Assembly (NCBI GenBank): GCA_014378805.1
Contig: JACMMY010000219.1
Location: 1 to 26,659 of the forward strand
From: Moraxellaceae bacterium
Lineage (GTDB): Bacteria; Pseudomonadota; Gammaproteobacteria; Pseudomonadales; Moraxellaceae
Reading direction: 5' to 3'
DNA length: 26,659 nucleotides
This document shows, in pieces, positions 6,543 to 13,218 of the stretch (its first letter is position 1; every line of letters begins with the position of its first letter). The position numbers and the translations under genes are program-made. Below the pieces are notes generated by a model. It saw only the letters and a list, made by a program, of their open reading frames with translations, was not told where the DNA came from and ran no database searches.

Positions 6543-7580
6543 TTGAATCAGATCGTATCAACCGCAAGACCCCTCCGCGTTGCCATCAATGGCTTTGGTC
6601 GTATTGGGCGGAATGTATTGCGTGCATGGTTTGAAAATGACTGTCAGCCAAGTATTGAAATTGTAGCGATCAATGATATTGCCGAGCCAGATATTCTGGC
6701 GCATTTGCTGCGGTTTGATAGTACGCATGGGCGGTTTGATGGGACGGTTGTGTTGGATGGCTCACAGCTTATGGTGTCGAGTCATGGGCAGGTTCGTCAG
6801 ATTCAACTGTTACAACAAGCTGATCCGTCGAGTTTGCCTTGGGCGAATTTAGACATTGATTTGGTATTGGAATGCAGTGGTCATTTTCGTTCGCGGGTGG
6901 ATGCGTCGAAGCATTTATCGGCGGGTGCGAAGCGGGTGATTATCAGTGCTGCGCCGTTTGATACGGTCGATGCGGCAATCGTATTCGGTGTCAATGAAAC
7001 GACTTTAAAACCTTCCGATAAAATCATTTCGAGTGTGTCGTGTACCACGCAAGCACTCGTGCCGCTGGTCAAGATTTTGGATGATGCGTTTGGGATTGAG
7101 TCTGCGTTGATGACGGAAATTCATGCAATGACTGCCGATCAATCGGTTCTCGATCATGCGCATCGTGATCCGCGTCGTGCGCGCGCGTCTGCACAAAATA
7201 TCATTCCGACGACATCAAGTGCGCTGGGTGCGTTGAAGCGTGTATTGCCACATATGGCGAATCGGATTGAGGGTTATTCGATTCGTGTGCCAACGCTCAA
7301 TGTGGCTGCGATTGATTTGTCGTTTGTGATGCAACGTCCTGCGACGATTGAGCAGATTAATCAGACTTTGGTTGAGGCGGCGTTTGGGCGTTATCAACGC
7401 ATTATGGATGTGACGGATCAACCGTTGGTGTCGAGTGACTTTAATCATCAGCCGTTTTCGTTGGTGGTGGATAGTTTGCAGACGATGGTGGTGGGGCGAC
7501 AAGCCAAGGTTTTGGCTTGGTATGATAATGAGTGGGGGTATGCCAATCGGTTATTGGATTTGTGCGGCGTGATGGGGTAA
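6543..7580 (+). CDS. epd: D-erythrose-4-phosphate dehydrogenase (GapB/Epd-like)
   Basis: This 345-residue GAPDH-superfamily enzyme is read as Epd, which oxidises erythrose-4-phosphate to 4-phosphoerythronate with NAD for pyridoxal phosphate synthesis. The NAD-binding N-terminus LRVAINGFGRIGRNVLRA is clear. Family-level cues favour Epd over GAPDH: RVPTLNVAAIDLS, QPLVSSDFNHQP and AHLLRFDSTHGRF. The catalytic Cys167 and His194 are present. However, the usual SNASCTTNC loop reads SSVSCTTQALVP, replacing residues that are nearly invariant in both families, so activity or substrate may have shifted. The start must be TTG 6543, as no ATG or GTG lies before the conserved region; the ribosome binding site is weak. 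The gene is in frame with the upstream hepT-like gene, separated by one TAG and three codons. pgk does not follow. Confidence 0.85.
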   Translation: MNQIVSTARPLRVAINGFGRIGRNVLRAWFENDCQPSIEIVAINDIAEPDILAHLLRFDSTHGRFDGTVVLDGSQLMVSSHGQVRQIQLLQQADPSSLPWANLDIDLVLECSGHFRSRVDASKHLSAGAKRVIISAAPFDTVDAAIVFGVNETTLKPSDKIISSVSCTTQALVPLVKILDDAFGIESALMTEIHAMTADQSVLDHAHRDPRRARASAQNIIPTTSSALGALKRVLPHMANRIEGYSIRVPTLNVAAIDLSFVMQRPATIEQINQTLVEAAFGRYQRIMDVTDQPLVSSDFNHQPFSLVVDSLQTMVVGRQAKVLAWYDNEWGYANRLLDLCGVMG

Positions 7581-7640
7581 TTGGTATTCAACTGCTAAAA
7601 ACTAGCAAGATATTGTGACTTGTCTCAAACTTATAGTGGT

Positions 7641-8471
7641 TTATTGATCTTCTTTTATGGTGTTGATTAATCTGTCAAATTGTAAAGATATTCTTTCTTG
7701 ATACTCTTGCATTTGAGCCTGTAAGGCACTTAGTTCGCTGGTAAGACCAAGGTCTTTTCGAATAGCGATTAATACCGGAATTTGCATCTCGCCGAGTCGT
7801 CGCAACTCTATAAGAAGGTAGCTAATAAATTCTACGTTTAATCGGTTATACAAGTTCCATGCTTCGCTTCGTTTATTAGAAAATTCTTGAGATTGACTAC
7901 TTTGGAACTCAAAAGAACTCTGAAGTGCTTTAAAAATAGCATCATTTGTCTGGGCTGTTTCTGTGAATTTAAATTTTTCAGCAATAATCCGCGTTACTTC
8001 ATTGTTAGCTTTTTCGTGCATATCATCAAATAAATTAATATCACAGCAAGCTTGGTTAATCGGAATTGTCTTAACAAGTAGTTTTAAGTGGAGTTCTGCG
8101 TATTCACCAGCAAGGCGATTCACAAGTAAGGCTGTTTGAGGTTCTGCTACAAGTTGTAACTTTGAGGTGGAAGCAAAAAAATCATTTAGATCATTTTCTG
8201 ATTTTTCTTTACTCAAAGGTTTTTGGGGAAGTGAGGCAAGGCGACTTCCAACTTTAGTTAATTCTGCTGCCGCTACTAAATAAACGTCACGGCGAAGAGT
8301 TGATGTTCGCTCTTTAGCTCTCTCATTGGCATCGTGTCCCAGTTGAACTTTCAAACGATTAGTGTTTCCCCAATTCGAAACCAGAACTCCACTTAAGGCG
8401 ATAACTGCCGCTCCAACTCCAGACCAAATGACATTTGGAATTGACTGTAAAAAGGAAAGAAGAGAGTACAT
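7641..8471 (-). CDS. Membrane-anchored protein of unknown function
   Basis: I do not recognise this 276-residue protein. It has one predicted transmembrane helix near the N-terminus (about residues 12-32, rich in Ile, Val, Gly and Ala), then a charged, Lys/Glu/Gln-rich soluble part that is almost all helix and probably coiled coil (for example the AQMQEYQERISLQFDRLI end). The soluble part is likely cytoplasmic, because the residues after the helix are Arg/Lys-rich. There is no catalytic signature. It starts at ATG 8471 with a distant AAAGG and lies 60 bp from the left end of the insertion sequence. It is more AT-rich than tkt or epd and convergent with epd, which suggests acquired DNA. Confidence 0.7.
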   Translation of the reverse strand: MYSLLSFLQSIPNVIWSGVGAAVIALSGVLVSNWGNTNRLKVQLGHDANERAKERTSTLRRDVYLVAAAELTKVGSRLASLPQKPLSKEKSENDLNDFFASTSKLQLVAEPQTALLVNRLAGEYAELHLKLLVKTIPINQACCDINLFDDMHEKANNEVTRIIAEKFKFTETAQTNDAIFKALQSSFEFQSSQSQEFSNKRSEAWNLYNRLNVEFISYLLIELRRLGEMQIPVLIAIRKDLGLTSELSALQAQMQEYQERISLQFDRLINTIKEDQ

Positions 8472-8531
8472 GTTGTGGGTCAGCCTTTATAGAAGATATA
8501 AAATTAGTAGCTAATAATCATGGTTTAATTA

Positions 8532-9384
8532 CGGTGTGTTGACGTTTGACAGTAAGTCATTGAAATGAGGTTGCTGACTGGTAAAATGTAGTTCTCACAC
8601 AACGTAATACGAGCCTGCAATGCCCCGAACGATGCTCAATGACGAGCTTTGGTCGAAGCTGAGAACTATCTTGCTTCAAGACAGAATTTACTACAAGTCC
8701 AATCTTCGCCTGACTGTTGAAGGAATACTCTATCGAATGCGTGTAGGTTGCCCTTGGCGAAATTTACCTGCCTTATTTGGTCGCTGGAACTCAATCTACA
8801 AGCGCTTTAACTGTTGGTCTACGAATGGAAGGTTCTTAAAAATATTCAAAGTCTTAGCTTCTGATTCTGATATGGAGTGGGTCTTTATTGATGGTAGCTA
8901 TGTAAAAGCACATCAGCATAGGGCAGGCGCTGCCAGTGAGGTTCCACAAGCGATAGGGAAAAGTCGTGCGGGCAATACAACGAAGATACATCTTGCAGTA
9001 GATGCTTGTGGTTTGCCGATTGAGTTTGATCTTACGGGTGGTGAAACTCACGACTGTGTTGCTGCGCCTGATTTGATTGGAAAACTAGATAATTCAGACG
9101 TTATCGTGGCTGATAAGGGTTATGACAGCGAGAAAATCCGAGTACAGATTAGAGATAAAGGCTCAAAGCCAGTCATTCCAAGGAAAGAGAATTCTGTTGT
9201 AGGCAATAATGAGATGGATTGGTGCTTATACAAGTATAGGCATTTGGTTGAAAATGCTTTTGAAAGGCTGAAGCAGTACAGAGGCATTGCGACGCGGTAT
9301 GACAAGCTGAAGCGGAATTATGAGAGCATGATAGCCATGGCTTGTGCTTATTTATGGCTACCCATGTGAAACGTCAACACACCC
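8532..9384 (+). mobile_element. IS5-family insertion sequence, apparently complete
   Basis: The element spans 853 bp around a single transposase gene. The left end GGTGTGTTGACGTTTGAC (from 8533) and the inverted right end (to 9383) match at 17 of 18 positions. TA dinucleotides at 8530-8531 and 9385-9386 are consistent with a 2-bp target duplication, as in the IS427-type branch of the IS5 family; this sets the element edge one base outside the repeat. It sits between the unknown membrane protein gene and a truncated thioesterase copy. Confidence 0.85.
8620..9369 (+). CDS. IS5-family DDE transposase
   Basis: This 249-residue transposase moves the surrounding element by cut-and-paste or copy-type DDE chemistry. 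The N-terminal helix-turn-helix region includes VGCPWRNLP, typical of this family. The catalytic triad is visible: D91 in FIDGSYVKAH, D165 in VADKGYDS, and E211 in RHLVENAFERLK with Lys seven residues on (E-x6-K). Many relatives split this protein across two frames with a programmed frameshift; here it is one uninterrupted frame. It starts at ATG 8620 with a weak ribosome binding site. No stops or frameshifts interrupt it, so it is probably functional. Confidence 0.93.
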   Translation: MPRTMLNDELWSKLRTILLQDRIYYKSNLRLTVEGILYRMRVGCPWRNLPALFGRWNSIYKRFNCWSTNGRFLKIFKVLASDSDMEWVFIDGSYVKAHQHRAGAASEVPQAIGKSRAGNTTKIHLAVDACGLPIEFDLTGGETHDCVAAPDLIGKLDNSDVIVADKGYDSEKIRVQIRDKGSKPVIPRKENSVVGNNEMDWCLYKYRHLVENAFERLKQYRGIATRYDKLKRNYESMIAMACAYLWLPM

Positions 9385-9419
9385 TAGTAATATATGGATT
9401 CTTTTTAGTTGTAAAAAAC

Positions 9420-9517
9420 CTCACGCCATCAGCGCATAAGTCACAGTCGCAAACGCCACTAGTTTTTTCTCACCTTCTGGACTGATACTAAAAATATCGA
9501 CGCGCATCGCGACAGTT
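9420..9517 (-). pseudogene. 3'-end remnant of a second PaaI-type thioesterase gene
   Basis: This 98-bp segment aligns without gaps to 9883-9980, the 3' end of the intact thioesterase gene, with 10 mismatches (about 90% identity). It still encodes the same last residues, including VDIFSISPEGEKKLVAFAT and the TGA stop; most differences are silent or conservative. The rest of the gene is missing and is replaced by the small membrane protein gene on one side and the insertion sequence 35 bp away on the other. It looks like a leftover of a diverged tandem copy. Confidence 0.85.
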
Positions 9518-9534
9518 GGCTTGCTATGTTTAAC

Positions 9535-9705
9535 TCAATTAACCACCACATGATGCAGAAAGAAGAAGTAATAAATCACATAAAACCAGCTTAGAAAACC
9601 ATGAATGATCGCCCAAATAAAAGAATGATTCGCACTCCACGACAACGCGACCGCGATGACGACACCAAGACTGAAACCCGCACCACCATTTCTAGCTCTA
9701 CTCAT
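9535..9705 (-). CDS. Small one- or two-helix membrane protein
   Basis: This is a 56-residue protein: a short basic, glycine-rich start (MSRARNGGAGFSLG), then hydrophobic stretches of about residues 14-25 and 28-50 with aromatic residues (HSFIWAIIHGFLSWFYVIYY). Small proteins with a similar pattern (VIAVxLSW, NHSxxWAIxHGFLxWxYVIYY) occur widely in bacteria without known function. ATG 9705 follows a GGAAATAG site; a TTG four codons upstream at 9717 is less likely. It lies between the thioesterase remnant and a palindromic element. Function unknown. Confidence 0.65.
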   Translation of the reverse strand: MSRARNGGAGFSLGVVIAVALSWSANHSFIWAIIHGFLSWFYVIYYFFFLHHVVVN

Positions 9706-9739
9706 ATCTATTTCCAAACGTTGAACAAGGGTTATAAAT

Positions 9740-9803
9740 TAGGGTGCGGATTGTGCACCTTTATTGAAGTTAATCAAGCTTAAGGTGCACGGTGTGCACC
9801 CTA
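9740..9803. repeat. 64-bp palindromic element (REP/MITE-like)
   Basis: The 21-bp arms (9740-9760 and 9783-9803) are inverted copies matching at 17 positions, around a 22-bp loop. Each arm itself contains short GGTGC/GCACC repeats, so alternative hairpins can form. The ends (TAGGGTGC / GCACCCTA) resemble dispersed palindromic repeats seen in many proteobacterial genomes. Copy number in this genome cannot be judged from one window. Confidence 0.7.
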
Positions 9804-9883
9804 CAAGTACTAGATAGTGATTTGAATTTGAGGATATTAGCATTTACGGTGAGATTGTGAATGTAACTCTTGTAATAGCAAAC

Positions 9884-10321
9884 TCACGCCATCAACGCAT
9901 AAGTTCCTGTCGCAAACGCCACTAATTTCTTTTCACCTTCTGGACTGATACTAAAAATATCAACGCGCATCACGACCGTTCTACGTCCTTTCTTCACCAC
10001 AGTTCCTACCGCTTGTAAGTCTTGCGCCGCTGGACGCGCGAGGAAGTGCATATGCAAATCCTGCGTGACAGACATCACCTGTGTGTTATCCAACGCCAAC
10101 ACCAGCGTATACATGGCCAAGTCCGCCAAGAACATCATGGTTGGACCTGAAATAGTATTGCCGGGGCGAATTTGTTTGGCGTGAAAGGGCAGTACGCAAA
10201 CCGCTTCAGGTAATTCAATATGCTCGATTCGAATCCCTGATTTCATGAAATCGGGTGAAACCGTTGCAATAATTCCCGCGACGATTTCGGCTTGTGTTGA
10301 TGTTCCTTGAGATGCGGTCAT
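9884..10321 (-). CDS. PaaI-type hotdog-fold thioesterase
   Basis: This 145-residue protein has the hotdog-fold pattern of the PaaI/YbgC-like acyl-CoA thioesterases, which hydrolyse acyl- or aryl-CoA thioesters. The core segment RPGNTISGPTMMFLADLAMYTLVLA contains the central hotdog helix, with an Asp at the usual catalytic site, and is followed by strands DLHMHFLARPAAQDL and VVMRVDIFSISPEGEKKLVAFATGTY. The substrate cannot be read from sequence. It starts at ATG 10321 behind an AAGGGG site. A 98-bp copy of its 3' end lies 366 bp downstream at 9420-9517, so the gene was once duplicated in tandem. Confidence 0.85.
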   Translation of the reverse strand: MTASQGTSTQAEIVAGIIATVSPDFMKSGIRIEHIELPEAVCVLPFHAKQIRPGNTISGPTMMFLADLAMYTLVLALDNTQVMSVTQDLHMHFLARPAAQDLQAVGTVVKKGRRTVVMRVDIFSISPEGEKKLVAFATGTYALMA

Positions 10322-10429
10322 ATTTTCCCCTTTAATAAATCGATCTTAGTGTGAAATTGATATTTTTCATTTACATCGACTTATTATGAGTGTTTCATCA
10401 CGGAGCATACAATCATTAAACGTATGCGA

Positions 10430-11047
10430 TTAGTTCATTAACTGGAAAAGGCAATAAATGAACTTTTGCGTGGTGTTAAATGGTGTGTCGTGAAGCTCTT
10501 GCAGCGAGCGTAGCAGGGTGAAATTTGAACCTAATTCGGCTTGTAAAGCTGGCAGACTGTAGCGAACAACAGACAGTCCACTACATTGTGTCGGGCCATC
10601 TTCGGCAAATGTTGCAATCATCACATATCCGCCTTTTTTAACGGATTGTTGCACACGATCAAGATAGGCTTGTCGATCTTCAGGCGTCGTTAAAAAATGG
10701 AAGACTGCACGATCATGCCAAACATTATAAGTTTGGTTGGGTAAATCGGCGGTTGTGATATTCGCTTCTATCCACTGAACACGTTTCGCCTGTTGACCTA
10801 AACGTGCTTGTGCGGCAGTTAATGCGGCAGAAGATAAGTCCAATACAGACAAATTTGAAAAACCTGCTGTCAATAAATCATCAACGAGTATAGATGCGCC
10901 ACCTCCCACGTCGATAATCGCAGCATTGGTTGCAATACCTGTTTCCTGAATCAATTGTAGAGACAAGTTGGCGTGGGGCTGAAACCAACTGACGGCATTG
11001 GTTTGCTTAGTGGAGTAGACGTTTTCCCAATGTGCTTTTGTGTTCAT
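10430..11047 (-). CDS. Class I SAM-dependent methyltransferase
   Basis: This 205-residue methyltransferase has a Rossmann SAM-binding site (motif I IDVGGGAS near residue 45, then SVLDLSSAAL) and the family's start HWENVYSTKQTNAVSWFQP, seen in a group of small-molecule or protein methyltransferases of unsettled substrate. The HDRAVFHFLTTPEDRQAYL stretch replaces the usual post-motif IV region. It lies downstream of, and on the same strand as, the sulfur exporter operon, 73 bp after tauE, with its own AAAGGTG ribosome binding site, so co-transcription is possible but not shown. Activity on sulfur compounds is only a guess from position. Confidence 0.85.
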   Translation of the reverse strand: MNTKAHWENVYSTKQTNAVSWFQPHANLSLQLIQETGIATNAAIIDVGGGASILVDDLLTAGFSNLSVLDLSSAALTAAQARLGQQAKRVQWIEANITTADLPNQTYNVWHDRAVFHFLTTPEDRQAYLDRVQQSVKKGGYVMIATFAEDGPTQCSGLSVVRYSLPALQAELGSNFTLLRSLQELHDTPFNTTQKFIYCLFQLMN

Positions 11048-11120
11048 GCTTCACCTTTGAATTTTGAATAAATACAGCACATGATGATTCTCAATTTTTC
11101 AATGAAAAAGTGAGTGGGTT

Positions 11121-11903
11121 TTATCCGAGTTGCGCTTTATAAAGCATGAACATTGCAATACAAATCACAAAAATCGCAAAAACACGTTGTACAGTTTGTG
11201 CTTTAAACAAATGGATTAACCGACGTCCGCTGAACATACCAATGACACAGGCAATAATAAATGGAAGAGCAATAGTCAGTGGAAACTCATCACCTTGCAT
11301 CAGATTAGAAATAATTCCAGCGCTCCCAACCAGAGCAATGACCATCAGTGACGTGGCAACAATACCATGCATACTAATGTCAGTTGCCTTGCGTAACGCA
11401 GGAACAAGTACGAAGCCACCACCAACGCCTAATAGCCCCGTGAGAAAGCCGGTCAGCATACCGATTGCACCCAAAATAACTACGGTGAGGGGCGTCCAAC
11501 GTAAACGACCTGTATCAGGGTTAATGTTGCAAGGATGGTAGATTTCGTTATTGGCTGAAGGGATTAATAGCCGTCCAGCAACAACCAACATCGTGATGGC
11601 AAATGCCGTCATCAGCCAATGTGCAGGGAGTAATTTCGCAACATGCAGTCCAATCGGCGTCATGGGAATACCCATTAACGCAATCCAAATGGCTGCCCGA
11701 TAGCGCACCAATTTGCGAATAAAACCTTCCATCGCACCGAAAATTGCTGCACCCGTGACTGCAAGCAGTCCAATCGGTGCAGCTTGAGACACTGACCAAC
11801 CTTGACTAAACATCAGCGCAGGAATGGCGAGAATGCCACCGCCTGCGCCAGTTAAGCCCAGAATAATTCCAACACAAAGTCCAAGAATCAAGATGGTCAG
11901 CAT
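11121..11903 (-). CDS. TauE/SafE-family sulfite/organosulfonate exporter
   Basis: This 260-residue integral membrane protein has about eight hydrophobic helices and the duplicated glycine-rich family motif (GLTGAGGGILAIPAL near the start; TGLLGVGGGFVLVPAL in the middle). TauE/SafE proteins are thought to export sulfite, sulfoacetate or related anions. The frame can be extended upstream by 19 residues, but that part overlaps the preceding gene; ATG 11903 has an AGGAT site 10 bp after the upstream stop. As the last gene of the ArsR-led operon, it probably removes sulfite made by persulfide oxidation. Confidence 0.9.
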   Translation of the reverse strand: MLTILILGLCVGIILGLTGAGGGILAIPALMFSQGWSVSQAAPIGLLAVTGAAIFGAMEGFIRKLVRYRAAIWIALMGIPMTPIGLHVAKLLPAHWLMTAFAITMLVVAGRLLIPSANNEIYHPCNINPDTGRLRWTPLTVVILGAIGMLTGFLTGLLGVGGGFVLVPALRKATDISMHGIVATSLMVIALVGSAGIISNLMQGDEFPLTIALPFIIACVIGMFSGRRLIHLFKAQTVQRVFAIFVICIAMFMLYKAQLG

Positions 11904-11913
11904 GGTCAATATC

Positions 11914-12348
11914 CTAGTTTTTTGGGACTTGTTTAGATTTTTTGTGATTGAATAATTCAAACAACGTCATTCCTGCGATCATCGCAATCACAAAAATGAC
12001 GCCTTTGAATACCCCGCCACCAACCAATACCAGCGCAGGGCCAGGGCAGATGCCCGCAATTCCCCAGCCAATTCCAAAAATCATCCCACCGAGAATGAGT
12101 GGTCGGTCAATGTGCTTGCTGGTTGGCAGGCGCATCTGTAACCCGAGAAAGGACAGCGTTCTTTTTTTTGCAACCAATAAACCGATACTTGCGATGGCGA
12201 TGCCGCCGACCATCACAAACGCAAGCGAGGGATCCCAAAGACCCGTGATGTCCAAAAATCCCAATACTTTTGCTGGGTTGGTCATTCCAGCAATGATTAA
12301 ACCAATACCAAAAACTAACCCCGCAAGCCACGAAAAGAAAATATTCAT
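11914..12348 (-). CDS. YeeE/YedE half-transporter (DUF6691-like)
   Basis: This 144-residue membrane protein corresponds to one half of a YeeE/YedE thiosulfate/sulfur transporter. Signature segments are GMTNPAKVLGFLDI and GWGIAGICPGPALVLVGGG, the latter carrying the conserved Cys (C101) that in the YeeE family hands sulfur through the pore. It starts 1 bp after the preceding gene's stop with an AGGGAG site and is followed 10 bp later by tauE, so the three are one operon. With the next entry it probably forms a two-subunit transporter; similar pairs are called PmpA/PmpB in Serratia next to an ArsR regulator and a Blh gene. Confidence 0.9.
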   Translation of the reverse strand: MNIFFSWLAGLVFGIGLIIAGMTNPAKVLGFLDITGLWDPSLAFVMVGGIAIASIGLLVAKKRTLSFLGLQMRLPTSKHIDRPLILGGMIFGIGWGIAGICPGPALVLVGGGVFKGVIFVIAMIAGMTLFELFNHKKSKQVPKN

Positions 12349-12349
12349 G

Positions 12350-12787
12350 TTAAAAACTCCCTAAGACATGGCGCATTAAGAATACGGTGATGATTCCTGA
12401 TGCCATAAACGAACAGGTTGCGATGATTGAGCGCGGCGAGAGTCGGGATATGCCGCAAATCCCATGACCACTGGTACAACCTGAGCCATAGCGCGTACCG
12501 AAGCCGACCAAAAGTCCCGCGAGGACTAAGAGTGGATAATTCGCATCAACTTGAATGTTGGGTAAGGGTGCAAAAAGGCTGTAACCGAGAGGCGCCATCA
12601 ACATCCCGACAATGAACACCACGCGCCACAACACATCGTGCTTTATGGGTTTGAGTAAACCGCCAACAATGCCGCTAATGCCTGCAATGCGTCCATTCAA
12701 GAGTATGAACAGCACGGCAGATGTTCCAATGATCAAACCGCCGATGAAGGCGGAAATGGGCGTGAGGTGGCTGGTATCAATTAACAT
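12350..12787 (-). CDS. YeeE/YedE half-transporter
   Basis: This 145-residue membrane protein is the other half of the YeeE/YedE pair. It has four or so hydrophobic helices, the family loop NGRIAGISGIVGGLL and the cysteine motif RYGSGCTSGHGICG (C104, C111), which in YeeE-type transporters lies along the sulfur substrate path. It is spaced 9 bp from the regulator gene and 1 bp from the second half, with an AGGAGA site. The substrate may be thiosulfate or another reduced sulfur species; direction of transport is not evident from sequence. Confidence 0.9.
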   Translation of the reverse strand: MLIDTSHLTPISAFIGGLIIGTSAVLFILLNGRIAGISGIVGGLLKPIKHDVLWRVVFIVGMLMAPLGYSLFAPLPNIQVDANYPLLVLAGLLVGFGTRYGSGCTSGHGICGISRLSPRSIIATCSFMASGIITVFLMRHVLGSF

Positions 12788-12796
12788 GACGATCTC

Positions 12797-13123
12797 CTAT
12801 TCTTTAGGACAGTACAGTTCATAAAGCACACCAAGGATGCTGAGAATCTTTTGGTCGGCTATGGAGTAATAAATACGTTTTCCATCACGGCGGGTTTGCA
12901 CTAAGTTTTCAGTGCGGAGCACGCCGAGTTGTTGTGATAGTGTAGGTTGGCGAATTTCTAAAGTATCTTCTAATTCACTAACGGACATTTCGCCTTGGCT
13001 TAATTGACAGAGTAAAAGCAGCCGGTCTTCATTGGCTAATGTGCGAAGCACAGTCGTTGCTTCGCTTGCTGCTGCGCGCATTTTGATCATGTCAGTTGGG
13101 TGTGATGTAGTTGTAGCAATCAT
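12797..13123 (-). CDS. bigR: BigR/SqrR-like ArsR-family persulfide-sensing repressor
   Basis: This 108-residue winged-helix regulator has the ArsR-family DNA-binding core (MSVSELEDTLEIRQPTLSQQLGVLR, then the wing TRRDGKRIYYSI). Two cysteines, C39 in LLLLCQ and C105 in YELYCP, match the pair that forms a polysulfide bridge in BigR and SqrR and releases DNA when persulfides build up. No other metal-binding Cys pattern is present, which argues against a metal sensor. It is the first gene of the transporter operon and diverges from the dioxygenase gene, so it likely represses both directions from the shared AT-rich region. Confidence 0.9.
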   Translation of the reverse strand: MIATTTSHPTDMIKMRAAASEATTVLRTLANEDRLLLLCQLSQGEMSVSELEDTLEIRQPTLSQQLGVLRTENLVQTRRDGKRIYYSIADQKILSILGVLYELYCPKE

Positions 13124-13218
13124 TTTTACCTCAATAATTTACTAGGTAATATAATATTGACATACAATATATAATAAAACATAATGTTTGTAAATAGAAT
13201 GATCGGAGCGATGAAAAA
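13124..13218. promoter_or_regulatory. Divergent promoters and candidate repressor site between bigR and the dioxygenase gene
   Basis: Plus strand: TTGACA (13157-13162), 17 bp, CATAAT (13180-13185), a strong promoter for the dioxygenase gene. Minus strand: TTTACA (13194-13189), 17 bp, TATATT (13171-13166), for bigR. The two overlap. A perfect inverted repeat ATATTG-N5-CAATAT (13154-13170) covers the plus-strand -35 and the minus-strand -10, an ideal place for one repressor to shut both. Motifs are seen directly; binding by the ArsR protein is inferred. Confidence 0.75.

Noticed and set aside
6543..7580. Glyceraldehyde-3-phosphate dehydrogenase rather than Epd
   Set aside because: AIDLS, DFNHQP and LRFDSTHGRF are closer to Epd, and tkt context supports it; GAPDH activity cannot be fully excluded.
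7593..7607. Terminator after epd (TGCTA/TAGCA hairpin)
   Set aside because: Only 5 bp and no T-run follows; not strong enough to call.
9601..9783. 60-codon plus-strand frame over the small membrane protein and palindrome
   Set aside because: Polar, low-complexity antisense of a better supported membrane protein gene, and it runs into the palindromic element.
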